Counted from the stretch's first letter, positions 14,488-23,055 are shown. The stretch: DNA of 24,676 bases from a virus (IMGVR_UViG_3300037189_009088:1-24676); one strand, 5' to 3'. The notes: a model not told the origin generated them from the sequence alone. A program made the numbers and translations.

Positions 14488-14495
14488 AATAAATA
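14488..14495 (+). promoter_or_regulatory. T4-like late promoter AATAAATA (tail fibre gene)
   Basis: AATAAATA on the plus strand, 20 bases before the ATG at 14516, with CAGGAA in between as ribosome site. It is divergent from the minus-strand late box 15 bases away. Confidence 0.6.
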
Positions 14496-14515
14496 TCTAC
14501 TATACAGGAATATTC

Positions 14516-16117
14516 ATGACAAGTCAAATTAACCCCAACAACATAGACGGCACCTACCCCGTTGCAGGTCAGCCCAATAATACTCAGGGCTTTAGAGACA
14601 ATTTCACCAATATTAAAACCAATTTTTCAGCGGCGGCCACCGAGATCACTGATCTTGAAAATAACAGTGTTTTCAAAGCCGCATTGTCAGGTACCACACT
14701 CGACAACAACATGAGCGACAATTTGATCTACGCTGTGAAATTAAATGACGTGAGTTACACCGCGTTAACCCAAACGGCCACCGCAGGCACAATCACACTA
14801 GATTACAGTGCCGCACAATATCAAATTATTGCACCCACAAACAACATTAGTTTGGCGTTCAGTAATTGGCCTGCGTCAGGATCCTATGGACAACTTACTA
14901 TTGAAGTAGTAGTAACCAATACTGCTTATACCATGACTTTGCCCGCATCTGTGACATTAGGACTGCTAGGATTGGCAGGATACAGTGGCGGAGTAATCTC
15001 ATTTTATGCCACAGGATCTTACAAATATGCGTTTACCACATTTGATGGTGGTACTACTATACAAATCATCGATTATGATCGTCCCAGAAATGTGTTCTAC
15101 AGTTCAGTAAACATTGCCAACACCACAACATCAACATCAACATCAACAGGTGCGTTGGTGGTAGCAGGTGGCGTGGGCATTGGTGCCAACTTGAACGTGG
15201 CCGGCAATTTAAAAACTTATACCACCGCTGGTAACTTGGCATTCAGTGCTCTCAGCACAGGATTTGTAACAGTAAATGCTCCTGTTGTGGCAGCCAACAC
15301 AGGCGGTGCTCTAAACATTGTGGGCAGTAGTGATGGATCATACCAACCCATTTACAATGCAGGCAGTATGTTTCATGTCACTGGTAACGATGGCGTGGCC
15401 ACTAGATCAACTTTTGATACATTTGGTACCGGTAATGCAATTCAATCATCCATGGTGTTACGCTTGGCTAGAGGCACGGCGGCGGCCCCCACAGCAGTAC
15501 AATCAGGTGATATCCTGGGAAGAATTACCGGGTCAGGTTACGGCAATGCTTCTAATTATATTTTGGCCACAGGTAATATTGGAACACTAGGTATTGACTT
15601 TGTGGCCATGGAAAATTATACCACTGTCGCGGCAGGTAGTGCATTAAAATTTTATACAAGTCCAATTGGGGCGGTTACAAAAACACTGAGTGCCAACGTC
15701 ACAGCCAACCTTACAACATTCCCGGGCAACGTTTTTACCAGTGCAGGTAATGTCCTAATCACAGGTGGCACGGGCGGAGTGGGCTACACCACCGGAACTG
15801 GTGGCACAGTGACACAAAGTGGCGGAGGTGGCAAAGCAGCCGCAGTAACACTCAACAAACAGTCTGGAGAGATCACTACCAATAACAACAACCTGGCTGC
15901 TGCCACCATAGTGAGTTTTGTATTCACCAATAGCACCATTGGTGCAAATGATTTGTTGTTGATGCAACATCAAAGTGGCGGTACCCTGGGTTCGTACACG
16001 CTCAACGCATCGTGTGCCGCTGGTAACGCCACTGTGTATGTTAGAAACAACACAGCCGGTGGTCTTGCTGAAGCTTTGGTCATACGCTATGCTGTGATCA
16101 AGGGTGCGGTTGCTTGA
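14516..16117 (+). CDS. Tail fibre-like structural protein
   Basis: Protein of 533 residues. The N-terminus (TSQINPNNIDGTYPVAGQ, then NTQGFRDNFTNIKTNF) is a recurrent head of T4-like aquatic phage structural proteins. A segment at 205-231 (TSTSTSTGALVVAGGVGIG, then NLNVAGNL) is the repeat that links trimeric fibre domains in many phages. The remainder is Gly/Thr/Asn/Ser-rich beta structure ending in a probable C-terminal folding domain. Three tandem copies of AACATC (15127-15144) encode part of the Thr-Ser run. It is a lone plus-strand gene with its own late promoter, and its 3' end overlaps the minus-strand gene by 31 bases. Confidence 0.82.
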   Translation: MTSQINPNNIDGTYPVAGQPNNTQGFRDNFTNIKTNFSAAATEITDLENNSVFKAALSGTTLDNNMSDNLIYAVKLNDVSYTALTQTATAGTITLDYSAAQYQIIAPTNNISLAFSNWPASGSYGQLTIEVVVTNTAYTMTLPASVTLGLLGLAGYSGGVISFYATGSYKYAFTTFDGGTTIQIIDYDRPRNVFYSSVNIANTTTSTSTSTGALVVAGGVGIGANLNVAGNLKTYTTAGNLAFSALSTGFVTVNAPVVAANTGGALNIVGSSDGSYQPIYNAGSMFHVTGNDGVATRSTFDTFGTGNAIQSSMVLRLARGTAAAPTAVQSGDILGRITGSGYGNASNYILATGNIGTLGIDFVAMENYTTVAAGSALKFYTSPIGAVTKTLSANVTANLTTFPGNVFTSAGNVLITGGTGGVGYTTGTGGTVTQSGGGGKAAAVTLNKQSGEITTNNNNLAAATIVSFVFTNSTIGANDLLLMQHQSGGTLGSYTLNASCAAGNATVYVRNNTAGGLAEALVIRYAVIKGAVA

Positions 16118-16755
16118 TCATATCGATAATATCTTTGTAAATTAATTTCTACTTCTGCTTGATGGAACGCATGAGTTGATGCAAGATTCCATATGTCAGC
16201 ATACAAAAAATTATTTACGGTGCGCCATCTATCCATGTGCTGATCAACTGAGTAATTTTTTACAATATATTTAAATTCGTGTGTGTTTTCCACAATATCA
16301 GCAAATTCTATATTAACAACATTGCTTGCAATTACTGGCTCAAATGCCACATGATAATTTTTTGCAGTTTCTCTCATTTTATCAGTCAAAGACATGTTGC
16401 TTAAATTTGACCATCGAGATGCATAATAGTGATGGTACGAGCGTGTCCATCTATACAACTTGCTTTTCCATGTGGCAGTAGTAATTGTCAATATCTGTTC
16501 AAATTGATCTAGTGGTTGCATGTTGCCAGGCCAACAATGTGTTCCTGCCCATAGATCAGTATCTATTGCAGATAATTTATTTTTTAATACAAGCGGATCA
16601 AAAGTTGTGTTTACTGTATCAGTATCACCGATTTTACCAATTGAATGTGCAATACTGTCTATACCACCATGTGTGCCTATTGGACTAAATGTGTTGTTTA
16701 AAATATCGCACAATAGTCCCCCGCAGGTGTAGTGTGGAAAGCAAATTAATTTCAT
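16087..16755 (-). CDS. Conserved phage protein of unknown function
   Basis: Protein of 222 residues. The frame is open further upstream, but the ATG at 16755 overlaps the helicase stop (ATGA) and gives MKLICFPHYTCGGLLCDILN, a natural beginning; the extra 39 residues would be helicase sequence read out of frame. Segments such as DTDLWAGTHCWPGN and SKLYRWTRSYHHYY stand out. The opening beta-strand followed by a Gly/Cys-rich turn and the central Trp/Tyr-rich region faintly recall phage sulfotransferase-like proteins, but no PAPS-binding motif is evident, so no function is assigned. It is the last gene of the primase-helicase operon and runs 31 bases into the tail of the plus-strand fibre gene. 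Confidence 0.72.
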   Translation of the reverse strand: MKLICFPHYTCGGLLCDILNNTFSPIGTHGGIDSIAHSIGKIGDTDTVNTTFDPLVLKNKLSAIDTDLWAGTHCWPGNMQPLDQFEQILTITTATWKSKLYRWTRSYHHYYASRWSNLSNMSLTDKMRETAKNYHVAFEPVIASNVVNIEFADIVENTHEFKYIVKNYSVDQHMDRWRTVNNFLYADIWNLASTHAFHQAEVEINLQRYYRYDQATAPLITA

Positions 16756-18209
16756 GAAGACTTGATTTGACCCAGCAGTTGTTTGAGTTTGGCACTTTGC
16801 ACATCTGCTGACACCTTGCCAGTTTCTTGTGGGGGTTTTTCCCAGGCACTGATACCTTCGGGTCGTTTCCACTTCACAGGAGTGTTCTCATCCACAACAC
16901 CATCCTCGTCTGCTCGAACTTGACTACGTGCCTTGATTGAATCCATGATGTTCATTGTGGGCTTGTTATAACCGTTTTCTTCACCGCCTGCATCTGTAAT
17001 ACGCATGGTTTCAATATTGTATTCTAAATCAATTTTTTGGCCAACGCCGGTTGAACTGCGACTCTTCATACATTGAATTTGATACTTGCCCTTTTCTTTC
17101 ATGTGTCTGCTTGTAAAAATACCAAACACGTTGTCAGCAGTATTGATCTTAGAGATACCACCACTAATATGACTGTGATCAAATTCAATTTCTTCCACCG
17201 CACTACGATTCAACTGACTTGCAGTTACCATTAACACACCCAGTTCTTTGGCCAAGTTACGGAGTTCTTCACTCACATACTTGTCTTTAACAAACAAGTC
17301 GTTGGGGCTGACCTTGGCACTGACCGGCATCAACAAGTCCAGATAGTCTACCATGATAAAGTCCACTCGGATATTGGTTTGTATCTGTACTTCTTTGATA
17401 TAACTTCTAATGTCGTTGATGTTGCTTTGTGCTGGCAAACCTTTAACACGGTATTGTCCAGACTTTTTAGCCACAAGTTTGACTTTGAGTTCTGTTGTGT
17501 CAATGTCTTTGCGTATCTCTTTAGTACTCATGTTTGTTAACATAGCATCTGTTCGCAAACTTGTGAGTTCTTCACTCAGTTCTAGTGTGACATAAACACC
17601 CGAAAGTCCTTGCTGTAACCAGTTGAGTGCAATGTTCATCATCACAAGACTCTTGCCCGATCCGGATCCGCCGGCAAAGATGTTTAGTTCACCGCGACTG
17701 AATCCGCCATACAGCAATCTATCCAGTTGTGGCCAACCTGTGGATACTTGCCCACCTGAATTGAAATACTTGTTGATACGACCTGCAGGATCTGCAAAGT
17801 AATCCGTGCCCATGTCCTTGGTCAATGATATCTGTACAGCATCTTTGATCAGTTTTTCCACAGGTTCAAACTCACCCTTTTCCAACAAGTCTGCACTCTT
17901 TAAAATTGCACGTTCAAGTTCTTGTCGTTTGGTAAAGCCTTCAAACTCCTGCATGAACCAATCATAGTGTCCTTCGTTTAGTTCAGGCACAGGTGCAAGT
18001 TTGATCCCAGTTGTGGCCGAAATCTGTGTCCTGTCAGGCATGGTCTTGTGCTTATCACTGTGTTCCTTGATAAACTCGGCCGCAGGTCTAAGACTGCGAT
18101 CAAAGTTTGCAGGGTTGTAGATGTTTTGAACACGCACATAACTGGCCGCATCCTCTAACATCATCTCTAGGAATAATCGTTGGACTTCAAGTCCGTAATC
18201 TTTTAACAA
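16752..18209 (-). CDS. 41: Replicative DNA helicase, T4 gp41 / DnaB type
   Basis: Hexameric 5'-3' helicase of 485 residues that unwinds DNA at the fork with the gp61-like primase. The N-terminal ~130 residues form the DnaB-like helical region. The RecA-like core follows: Walker A GGSGSGKS (180-187), the VTLELSEEL segment (207-215), Walker B IMVDYLDLL (285-293) and SQLNR (331-335), then HISGGISKI and the CMKSRSSTG loop. The start is a TTG at 18209, placed three bases after the upstream stop codon, with AAAGGA nine bases before it; the TTG is favoured because LKDYGLEVQRLFLEMML is the expected N-terminus. The gene order primase, glycosyltransferase-like gene, helicase places a foreign-looking gene between fork partners. 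Confidence 0.95.
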   Translation of the reverse strand: MLKDYGLEVQRLFLEMMLEDAASYVRVQNIYNPANFDRSLRPAAEFIKEHSDKHKTMPDRTQISATTGIKLAPVPELNEGHYDWFMQEFEGFTKRQELERAILKSADLLEKGEFEPVEKLIKDAVQISLTKDMGTDYFADPAGRINKYFNSGGQVSTGWPQLDRLLYGGFSRGELNIFAGGSGSGKSLVMMNIALNWLQQGLSGVYVTLELSEELTSLRTDAMLTNMSTKEIRKDIDTTELKVKLVAKKSGQYRVKGLPAQSNINDIRSYIKEVQIQTNIRVDFIMVDYLDLLMPVSAKVSPNDLFVKDKYVSEELRNLAKELGVLMVTASQLNRSAVEEIEFDHSHISGGISKINTADNVFGIFTSRHMKEKGKYQIQCMKSRSSTGVGQKIDLEYNIETMRITDAGGEENGYNKPTMNIMDSIKARSQVRADEDGVVDENTPVKWKRPEGISAWEKPPQETGKVSADVQSAKLKQLLGQIKSS

Positions 18210-18210
18210 G

Positions 18211-19320
18211 TCATTGTCCTTTAAAAATATTTTCTAAACATAATTGCCCAAAATCTGCCAGTTCATTGTGCAGACGTTGAGTTTCAAAATAGTGTTTCTG
18301 ATTAAATTGACAAATTGCATCAATCTCATCAGGGTGCGACTTGCATGCCGCTACCAGTTGATGAATCGCTTGTATTGACTTGGTAATTTTAGTTGCCAAG
18401 TCAGTTTCTTGATCATATGATTCATCACAATAGTTATCAAATGTTTGGAACCCTTTTTGTTTTAGTTTTAATAACAGTCCACGATCACCCAGGATCACAA
18501 AGGGTCTATTGTTCGCTAGAATTTTATACGTTTTTTCTGTCAAGTATGGATACTCAGTGTCATAGACTGTGGTCTCAAGAGCCACATTTACTCGGGCTTG
18601 AGCATGCATTTTTTTATGTGGCAATTGCATTAAGGCCATGTGTTTTAGCTCGTAAAAACTTTCATATGATTTATGTACTTGAAATTTGAGTTGATCAATA
18701 CCGGTTTTGTTTAGATACATTTCCATGCCCAAGGAATCAAATCTTAAATCAGTTGACAATACATTTTGTGCGCTGTCGGTTATTATGCTCAAGTTTTCAC
18801 GATTGTCAGCCATGCATTTTAAAAATTCTCGTCGATGATCTCGCAAGGTGCCAGCTGGTATCACAATGTCATATTCTGCATGTTGTATTGAGGTTGTATT
18901 AATTTCGTTATAGAACATGGGATTAGAAAAAACTTCATGCACATAAAAATCAAAATAATCAAATCCCAGGCTAAGAACGTTATTAGGGTACTTAATACAA
19001 TTTTGATATCCTGCAAACACTACACAATCATTAACAGTATCTAAAGGGAACCAATAGTCAATGTGCCCTTCCATCAATTGTCCATAAAATTTATATTTGT
19101 AACTGGATTCGTTATACCGACCACCTTGAAGTGTGTCAAAGGTATTGTAATCTTTTACTACAAAATCATTCAACTCATTATTAAATTCTAGCAAATCAAA
19201 TTGATTTTGTTTTGAAAAATAACATGAAATTCCTCGATAAATCCATTGTTGTGTTGTTAATGATACCAATTGAGGTACTTGTTTTAGTCGACGCAGATGT
19301 GTAAATTTATGCGGAATCAA
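18211..19320 (-). CDS. Glycosyltransferase-like protein (GT10/fucosyltransferase-like motif)
   Basis: Protein of 369 residues. The best clue is at 244-304: VNVALETTVYD, YPYLTEKTYKILANNRPFVI, then GLLLKLKQKGFQTF. This resembles the donor-site block of GT10 fucosyltransferases and related phage glycosyltransferases (an acidic residue, then TEK, then a Pro followed by a hydrophobic strand and Gly). The N-terminal half is not recognisable and has many Tyr/Phe/Asn. If correct, it would sit in the cytoplasm and modify DNA, a virion protein or a host glycan. Its ATG overlaps the primase stop (ATGA), and its stop is one base before the helicase TTG. Other family assignments are possible. Confidence 0.6.
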   Translation of the reverse strand: MIPHKFTHLRRLKQVPQLVSLTTQQWIYRGISCYFSKQNQFDLLEFNNELNDFVVKDYNTFDTLQGGRYNESSYKYKFYGQLMEGHIDYWFPLDTVNDCVVFAGYQNCIKYPNNVLSLGFDYFDFYVHEVFSNPMFYNEINTTSIQHAEYDIVIPAGTLRDHRREFLKCMADNRENLSIITDSAQNVLSTDLRFDSLGMEMYLNKTGIDQLKFQVHKSYESFYELKHMALMQLPHKKMHAQARVNVALETTVYDTEYPYLTEKTYKILANNRPFVILGDRGLLLKLKQKGFQTFDNYCDESYDQETDLATKITKSIQAIHQLVAACKSHPDEIDAICQFNQKHYFETQRLHNELADFGQLCLENIFKGQ

Positions 19321-20315
19321 TTTTTCAATCCTTGAATTTTTTTGTTTAGTTGTTTTTTTCTTATTTCAATTTTTATCTTACTGGTTTCTCTTGAGGACAT
19401 GACAGTTAGCAAGGTGCCTAGTCGCCCCAATTTTATCACTGCATCATTTACATCTTTACAACCTTTGGGCCACTCGGGCATGCTCACTGCCCAGTTTAGT
19501 TCCACGGCACGGTCTACCAATTCCATGCCTGCGGCATCTTGGTCCGGCACAACAGTTACCTCTTTGCCCAGACTGCGTATGAGTCTTGCTTGAGTATCGC
19601 TTATGGTATTGTGCATCACAGCCAGGCCACTGATAGCAAGTGCGTCAAATATACCTTCTGTTACTAACACATGAGTCCAGGTGTCATGTTGTAGATCTGT
19701 ACCAAACACATACCCGGACGGTGTTTGATTAATATACTTGGGTGTACGAGTATCTAAAAATCTTTGTGTGTATCCTACTACCGAATTGTTGTAGGTGAAT
19801 GGCACAATCACATAAGGTCTTGGTACCGGTGTTGGTATAGAATCATCGCCACGTACCATGAAAGGATAGTCTACAGGTGCTGATCTATTTCTAAGGTATT
19901 GCCATGCTTCTGTATGTTTGGGTGTACACACTTCTGAAAATGCAGGCAGTTCAAATTCTGGAAAAGAGATGCCAGCTAGTGTATCAAATGTTTGTCTACG
20001 TTCTTGCAGTATGCCATTGATACTACGATGTCGCATGCTTTCCAAATTTGCACGTTCTATTTCTGCTTCAGGCACACCCAGCCAAGTCAAGAGCCTGCGG
20101 GCCTTAAAGGAAAGATTCCGGCCAAGGATAAAACTGGCTGTGTATGAGCAATTGAAACAGTGATAACTCCATCCCTGTTCAGTTTGTTTGATTCCGCCAC
20201 GTTGACGACGGTCCTGTGTGTTGCCATTGTGGGTGCAACATACTGCGTTGAAGCTCAACCATCCACCAGGTGTGGATTTTCTTTTTGCAGGTAGATAAGC
20301 AAGGATGTCAAGCAT
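19317..20315 (-). CDS. 61: DNA primase, T4 gp61 type
   Basis: Primase of 332 residues (T4 gp61 is 342), making RNA primers for lagging-strand synthesis. The N-terminal zinc-binding region has CCTHNG (26-31) and YHCFNC (51-56). The TOPRIM domain shows VTEGIFDALA (218-227, Glu220), VVPDQDAAG (255-263, Asp258 and Asp260) and KDVND near 287-291. The C-terminal tail is Lys-rich. The start ATG at 20315 has no Shine-Dalgarno, and a good sigma70-like promoter ends 6 bases before it, so translation may be leaderless. It leads a group ending with the gp41-like helicase. Confidence 0.95.
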   Translation of the reverse strand: MLDILAYLPAKRKSTPGGWLSFNAVCCTHNGNTQDRRQRGGIKQTEQGWSYHCFNCSYTASFILGRNLSFKARRLLTWLGVPEAEIERANLESMRHRSINGILQERRQTFDTLAGISFPEFELPAFSEVCTPKHTEAWQYLRNRSAPVDYPFMVRGDDSIPTPVPRPYVIVPFTYNNSVVGYTQRFLDTRTPKYINQTPSGYVFGTDLQHDTWTHVLVTEGIFDALAISGLAVMHNTISDTQARLIRSLGKEVTVVPDQDAAGMELVDRAVELNWAVSMPEWPKGCKDVNDAVIKLGRLGTLLTVMSSRETSKIKIEIRKKQLNKKIQGLKN

Positions 20316-20321
20316 CTGTAC

Positions 20322-20350
20322 AGTATAACAGATTTACTGTACTAAATCAA
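20322..20350 (-). promoter_or_regulatory. Sigma70-type promoter abutting the primase start
   Basis: Minus-strand TTGATT (20350-20345), 17-base spacer, TATACT (20327-20322). Six bases separate the -10 from the ATG at 20315, so the expected transcription start is at or next to the A of the start codon. The -35 box overlaps the stop codon of the structural gene upstream. Confidence 0.65.
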
Positions 20351-21414
20351 CGATATTGAACGTTTTCTATCTTGCCGTTTGTGAATACCGCCGTTGCTGA
20401 TACGCTACTGCCAAATTGGATTGGTAAGTAACCTGAACCGCCATTGACTATTGTGACCGCACCAACTCCGGTACTGCCAAGAGTACATGTTGCTTCAGCT
20501 CCCGAGCCATTGCCCAAAATTTGGATGTAAGGTGGTGCCACATAATTGTATCCGGGATTTTGAACAGTGATGCCCGTCACTGATCCATTGACCACAGTAA
20601 CGTTGCCAGATGCTCCAAATCCAATTGAGTTGTTTAATCCCAATCTCAACAGCGGATGGAATCCCACAACATTGATATAATCACTTATGGTTTCACAAAG
20701 ATATTGTCTAGACTCAGTAACATCATACCAAACTGATTCATAGTTTTGTGCGGCCTGTACTTTGACTGTGCCAGTAAATCCCACTATGTCATATTTGACT
20801 GTGGTCAAACTTGCACCGTTTGTGGGCATGAAACTTGAAAAGAATTCTGTTTGTTGGATAGCATTGATAGGTTGTGGAGTAAGTGCCCAGTCCGGCCATT
20901 GTGTGGGTGCTGTGCCCATGAAGTTGATCTTGCCATACATGTCAGGCACAGTACATTCCCTGGCTGGTATGTGTTGCGGAAATACACTATCCACAATATT
21001 ACAATCTGCTCTTGCCTGTGAATTAGCATCTGTGTATACCGCTTGTACGTAGTTTCCTGCTGATCTTTGTATACTGTAACTGGCAGGCTGTGCTTGGATA
21101 TCAATAGTATCCGCTGAGTCAAGTACAACTTTAACTCTGCCCAAGGCAGAGCTTAGAATTTCCATGTCTTTGGTAATCAATAACTCGTCTCCGGTTTGAT
21201 TTACCACTCGGAAAACAAAGCTGGATCCTGCAATGTTCACAGGTTTCTGGTCCTGGTTTATAAATTCAAAGAGTAACACATTGTCTACTCCCTTGTTGAT
21301 TGTTAGTTGTTTTGCGTACACTGGGTCATACCTCTGAGTAAAGTATCCGCCGCTGGTGTCTACTAGCAGTACACGGACGATTTGTTGATAAAGATAAGCG
21401 GTGGTGGAATACAT
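20347..21414 (-). CDS. Structural protein with BppU-like N-terminal domain
   Basis: Protein of 355 residues, probably a baseplate or tail component. Residues about 35-130 (LTINKGVDNVLLFEFINQDQ, then SSFVFRVVNQTGDEL and GRVKVVLDSADT) resemble the immunoglobulin-like N-terminal domain of baseplate upper proteins. The C-terminal part (about 268-355) has two beta repeats of the type G-x-V-T-x-I-T-V-x-N-x-G-x-x-Y (ITVQNPGYNYVAPPYIQ and VTIVNGGSGYLPIQFG), seen in phage structural proteins. The start ATG at 21414 stands 4 bases after a TAAATA late box and has no ribosome site. It is oddly placed, a structural gene between replication genes. Confidence 0.72.
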   Translation of the reverse strand: MYSTTAYLYQQIVRVLLVDTSGGYFTQRYDPVYAKQLTINKGVDNVLLFEFINQDQKPVNIAGSSFVFRVVNQTGDELLITKDMEILSSALGRVKVVLDSADTIDIQAQPASYSIQRSAGNYVQAVYTDANSQARADCNIVDSVFPQHIPARECTVPDMYGKINFMGTAPTQWPDWALTPQPINAIQQTEFFSSFMPTNGASLTTVKYDIVGFTGTVKVQAAQNYESVWYDVTESRQYLCETISDYINVVGFHPLLRLGLNNSIGFGASGNVTVVNGSVTGITVQNPGYNYVAPPYIQILGNGSGAEATCTLGSTGVGAVTIVNGGSGYLPIQFGSSVSATAVFTNGKIENVQYR

Positions 21415-21418
21415 CTTA

Positions 21419-21426
21419 TATTTAGT
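21419..21426 (-). promoter_or_regulatory. T4-like late promoter ACTAAATA abutting a start codon
   Basis: ACTAAATA on the minus strand with only four bases before the ATG at 21414. It faces away from the plus-strand late box at 21446-21453. Confidence 0.6.
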
Positions 21427-21445
21427 TTGTCCAAAATTAGCAACC

Positions 21446-21453
21446 CATAAATA
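21446..21453 (+). promoter_or_regulatory. T4-like late promoter CATAAATA abutting a start codon
   Basis: CATAAATA on the plus strand, one mismatch from the T4 consensus TATAAATA. Six bases separate it from the ATG at 21460 and there is no ribosome site. Confidence 0.6.
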
Positions 21454-21459
21454 ACCGCG

Positions 21460-21837
21460 ATGGGAAACAATATCTTTGAAAAATTAACTGAAAAATATCC
21501 GTTTATAACGCTGTGCATGTACGCCAACGCAGAATATGTGGGTGTTGTACAAAACAGGGATGATATTGTGACCACCATTTATGACTTTGGTGTTGTACAA
21601 ACACAGGAGCTCAAGATGGAGTTTTTAGAACTAGCGTCAACCTGGTGGTGGGAGAGCAATAGATCAATCCCCATCAACATATTCCTGCGTCGAGACTGGG
21701 AAAAATTCCGTCCCACCCTACGTACTTTTGTCAACAAAGATTTAGAAATCTTACATGGCCCTGCTTGCAGTTTGTTGGACATTGCCCGCAAAAAAGGCAA
21801 GAGAAAATCAATTACACTTGTGCGACGTCTTGACTAA
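21460..21837 (+). CDS. Conserved T4-like phage protein of unknown function
   Basis: Protein of 125 residues with a compact mixed fold: ITLCMYANAEYVGVVQNRDD, TIYDFGVVQT, then LASTWWWESNRSIPINIFL and a basic C-terminus ARKKGKRKSITLVRRLD. I recall related proteins in T4-like aquatic phages with no known function. No enzyme motif is visible; the basic tail may bind nucleic acid. It is a plus-strand gene divergent from the BppU-like gene, controlled by a late box directly at its start, and its end overlaps the converging polymerase-like gene by 26 bases. Confidence 0.78.
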   Translation: MGNNIFEKLTEKYPFITLCMYANAEYVGVVQNRDDIVTTIYDFGVVQTQELKMEFLELASTWWWESNRSIPINIFLRRDWEKFRPTLRTFVNKDLEILHGPACSLLDIARKKGKRKSITLVRRLD

Positions 21838-22381
21838 TCAAATTCATGTGTAGTGCTACCAATGCCGCATAAGAAATTGCATGACTGTGTTTGAACACAA
21901 ATCCTTGTGATTCATCTCCATCCCACACACTCTCAAATACTTCTGGCCAAGGGCGTGTTTGTAAATGTGCTTTGCCCGGACGTATGATAGATATGAAGGC
22001 AGCCATCCTGGGTATGCTATCTGGCCGCATTGCCTTTAGTAAATCTGTGTAGTTGCCCACGTGTACTAGTTGTTGTGCCCATTCACGATCAGTCCACAGT
22101 CGTTCCCAAGGTGGTGTTTGATCTAGCATCTGTTGATAGTGTGCAGGATCTTGAACCAGTCCGTAAACACTCATGTTCAAGAAGTCCAGTTTAAAGTATC
22201 CACGTTGTTCTGCTGTTTCGTAATCCAGGGCCGCACAATTATTAAATGGATCACGTGGTATGTTGGTTACATATACACCCGAATTGTGTTTCCGTCCATT
22301 GCTTTGTCGTGCAGGCGTGTGCTGAATTAATTTCAGTACATTATCTCTGTTAGCAAAGTCAATATCAATATCTGCGCTCAT
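21812..22381 (-). CDS. Miniature DNA polymerase III alpha-like protein
   Basis: Protein of 189 residues from the ATG at 22381, which shares its A with the upstream TAA (TAATG); an in-frame ATG at 22387 would add two residues. Several blocks match bacterial DnaE in the same order: ADIDIDF (DnaE PDFDVDF, catalytic Asp401/403), KHNSGVYVT (KHAGGVVIA), YFKLDFLNM (VKFDFLGL, catalytic Asp555), LLKAMRPDSIPRMAAFISII with RPG following (DnaE LIKRLQPD ... ALFRPG), and FKHSHAISYAALVALHMN (FNKSHSAAYALVSYQT). All three catalytic aspartates are kept, but the PHP, much of the thumb and fingers, beta-clamp and OB regions are missing. DnaE is about 1160 residues. Whether it polymerises, binds host replication proteins or has another role is unknown. 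Confidence 0.72.
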   Translation of the reverse strand: MSADIDIDFANRDNVLKLIQHTPARQSNGRKHNSGVYVTNIPRDPFNNCAALDYETAEQRGYFKLDFLNMSVYGLVQDPAHYQQMLDQTPPWERLWTDREWAQQLVHVGNYTDLLKAMRPDSIPRMAAFISIIRPGKAHLQTRPWPEVFESVWDGDESQGFVFKHSHAISYAALVALHMNLISQDVAQV

Positions 22382-23055
22382 TACCATCCTGCTTGCTTTA
22401 AAATTTCCTTGGCATACTCTTGATCCGCTGGGTAATCATGGAACTTTTTCTGCCAAGCGTCACTATCAATATAGGGCCAAACTATTGCAACCTGTTGTGC
22501 CGACAACTCACTCAAGAACTTTTGTCCCGATTCACTATTGTAAATCACCCAAGGACTTACACGTCCTGCTGTGACAGCATAACACAATGCATGAGTGTTA
22601 CCATACCGCAACCAATCATGAGCGGGATTGCCTGTTTCTTCAGACCAACGCATGCTGTATTCTATGGCACGAGCCAGTGCATCGTTCACTGCTTCCACCA
22701 AGAGATACTGCATTAGATATTCTGTATAGATTCGATCGCTACACCAGTGATCTATCTTCTTTTGTTCTTTCAACAACCACGTCATAAAACGATCCGGTGC
22801 AACAACTCGTGTGTTTACGCAATAGTGTCCAAACTTTACAAAGGCTCGGTAGTATGCACTCTCACAAAAATCATCGTGTGTTTTGTTCCTGGCAGACCCT
22901 TGCATGGTTTCATAAAACTTGATGTATGCTTGAAAACCCATGCGCACACCGGGTTCATCTTTGTTTAGTCTCCTGCGTTTGGGTTCACACATGTGAACTG
23001 CTATGCTGGTTTCTCTAGCAAAAGTCTTCTTGCAGTATTCGCACGTGAATGTCAT
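22381..23055 (-). CDS. Conserved T4-like phage protein with N-terminal zinc finger
   Basis: Protein of 224 residues. The N-terminus (CEYCKKTFARETSIAVHMCE) is a C2H2/C2HC-type finger with Cys5, Cys8, His21 and Cys23, followed by a basic patch PKRRRLNK. The remaining ~190 residues are a helical domain with conserved-looking blocks (GFQAYIKFYETMQGSARNK, GRVSPWVIYNSESGQKFL, VWPYIDSDAWQKKFHDY). I recall similar proteins in T4-like aquatic phages; the function is unknown. The finger and basic patch suggest DNA or RNA binding. It is coupled to its neighbours (ATGA upstream, TAATG downstream) and precedes the polymerase III-like gene, so a replication or repair role is plausible. Confidence 0.82.
   Translation of the reverse strand: MTFTCEYCKKTFARETSIAVHMCEPKRRRLNKDEPGVRMGFQAYIKFYETMQGSARNKTHDDFCESAYYRAFVKFGHYCVNTRVVAPDRFMTWLLKEQKKIDHWCSDRIYTEYLMQYLLVEAVNDALARAIEYSMRWSEETGNPAHDWLRYGNTHALCYAVTAGRVSPWVIYNSESGQKFLSELSAQQVAIVWPYIDSDAWQKKFHDYPADQEYAKEILKQAGW

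Noticed and set aside
15127-15144. Tandem AACATC copies as a functional repeat or array
   Set aside because: Three copies encoding a Thr-Ser linker in a fibre protein; simple coding low complexity, not a CRISPR or integration repeat.
16756-16872. N-terminal extension of the 222-residue protein upstream of 16755
   Set aside because: It would be helicase coding sequence read in another frame, and the ATGA overlap start gives a natural N-terminus.
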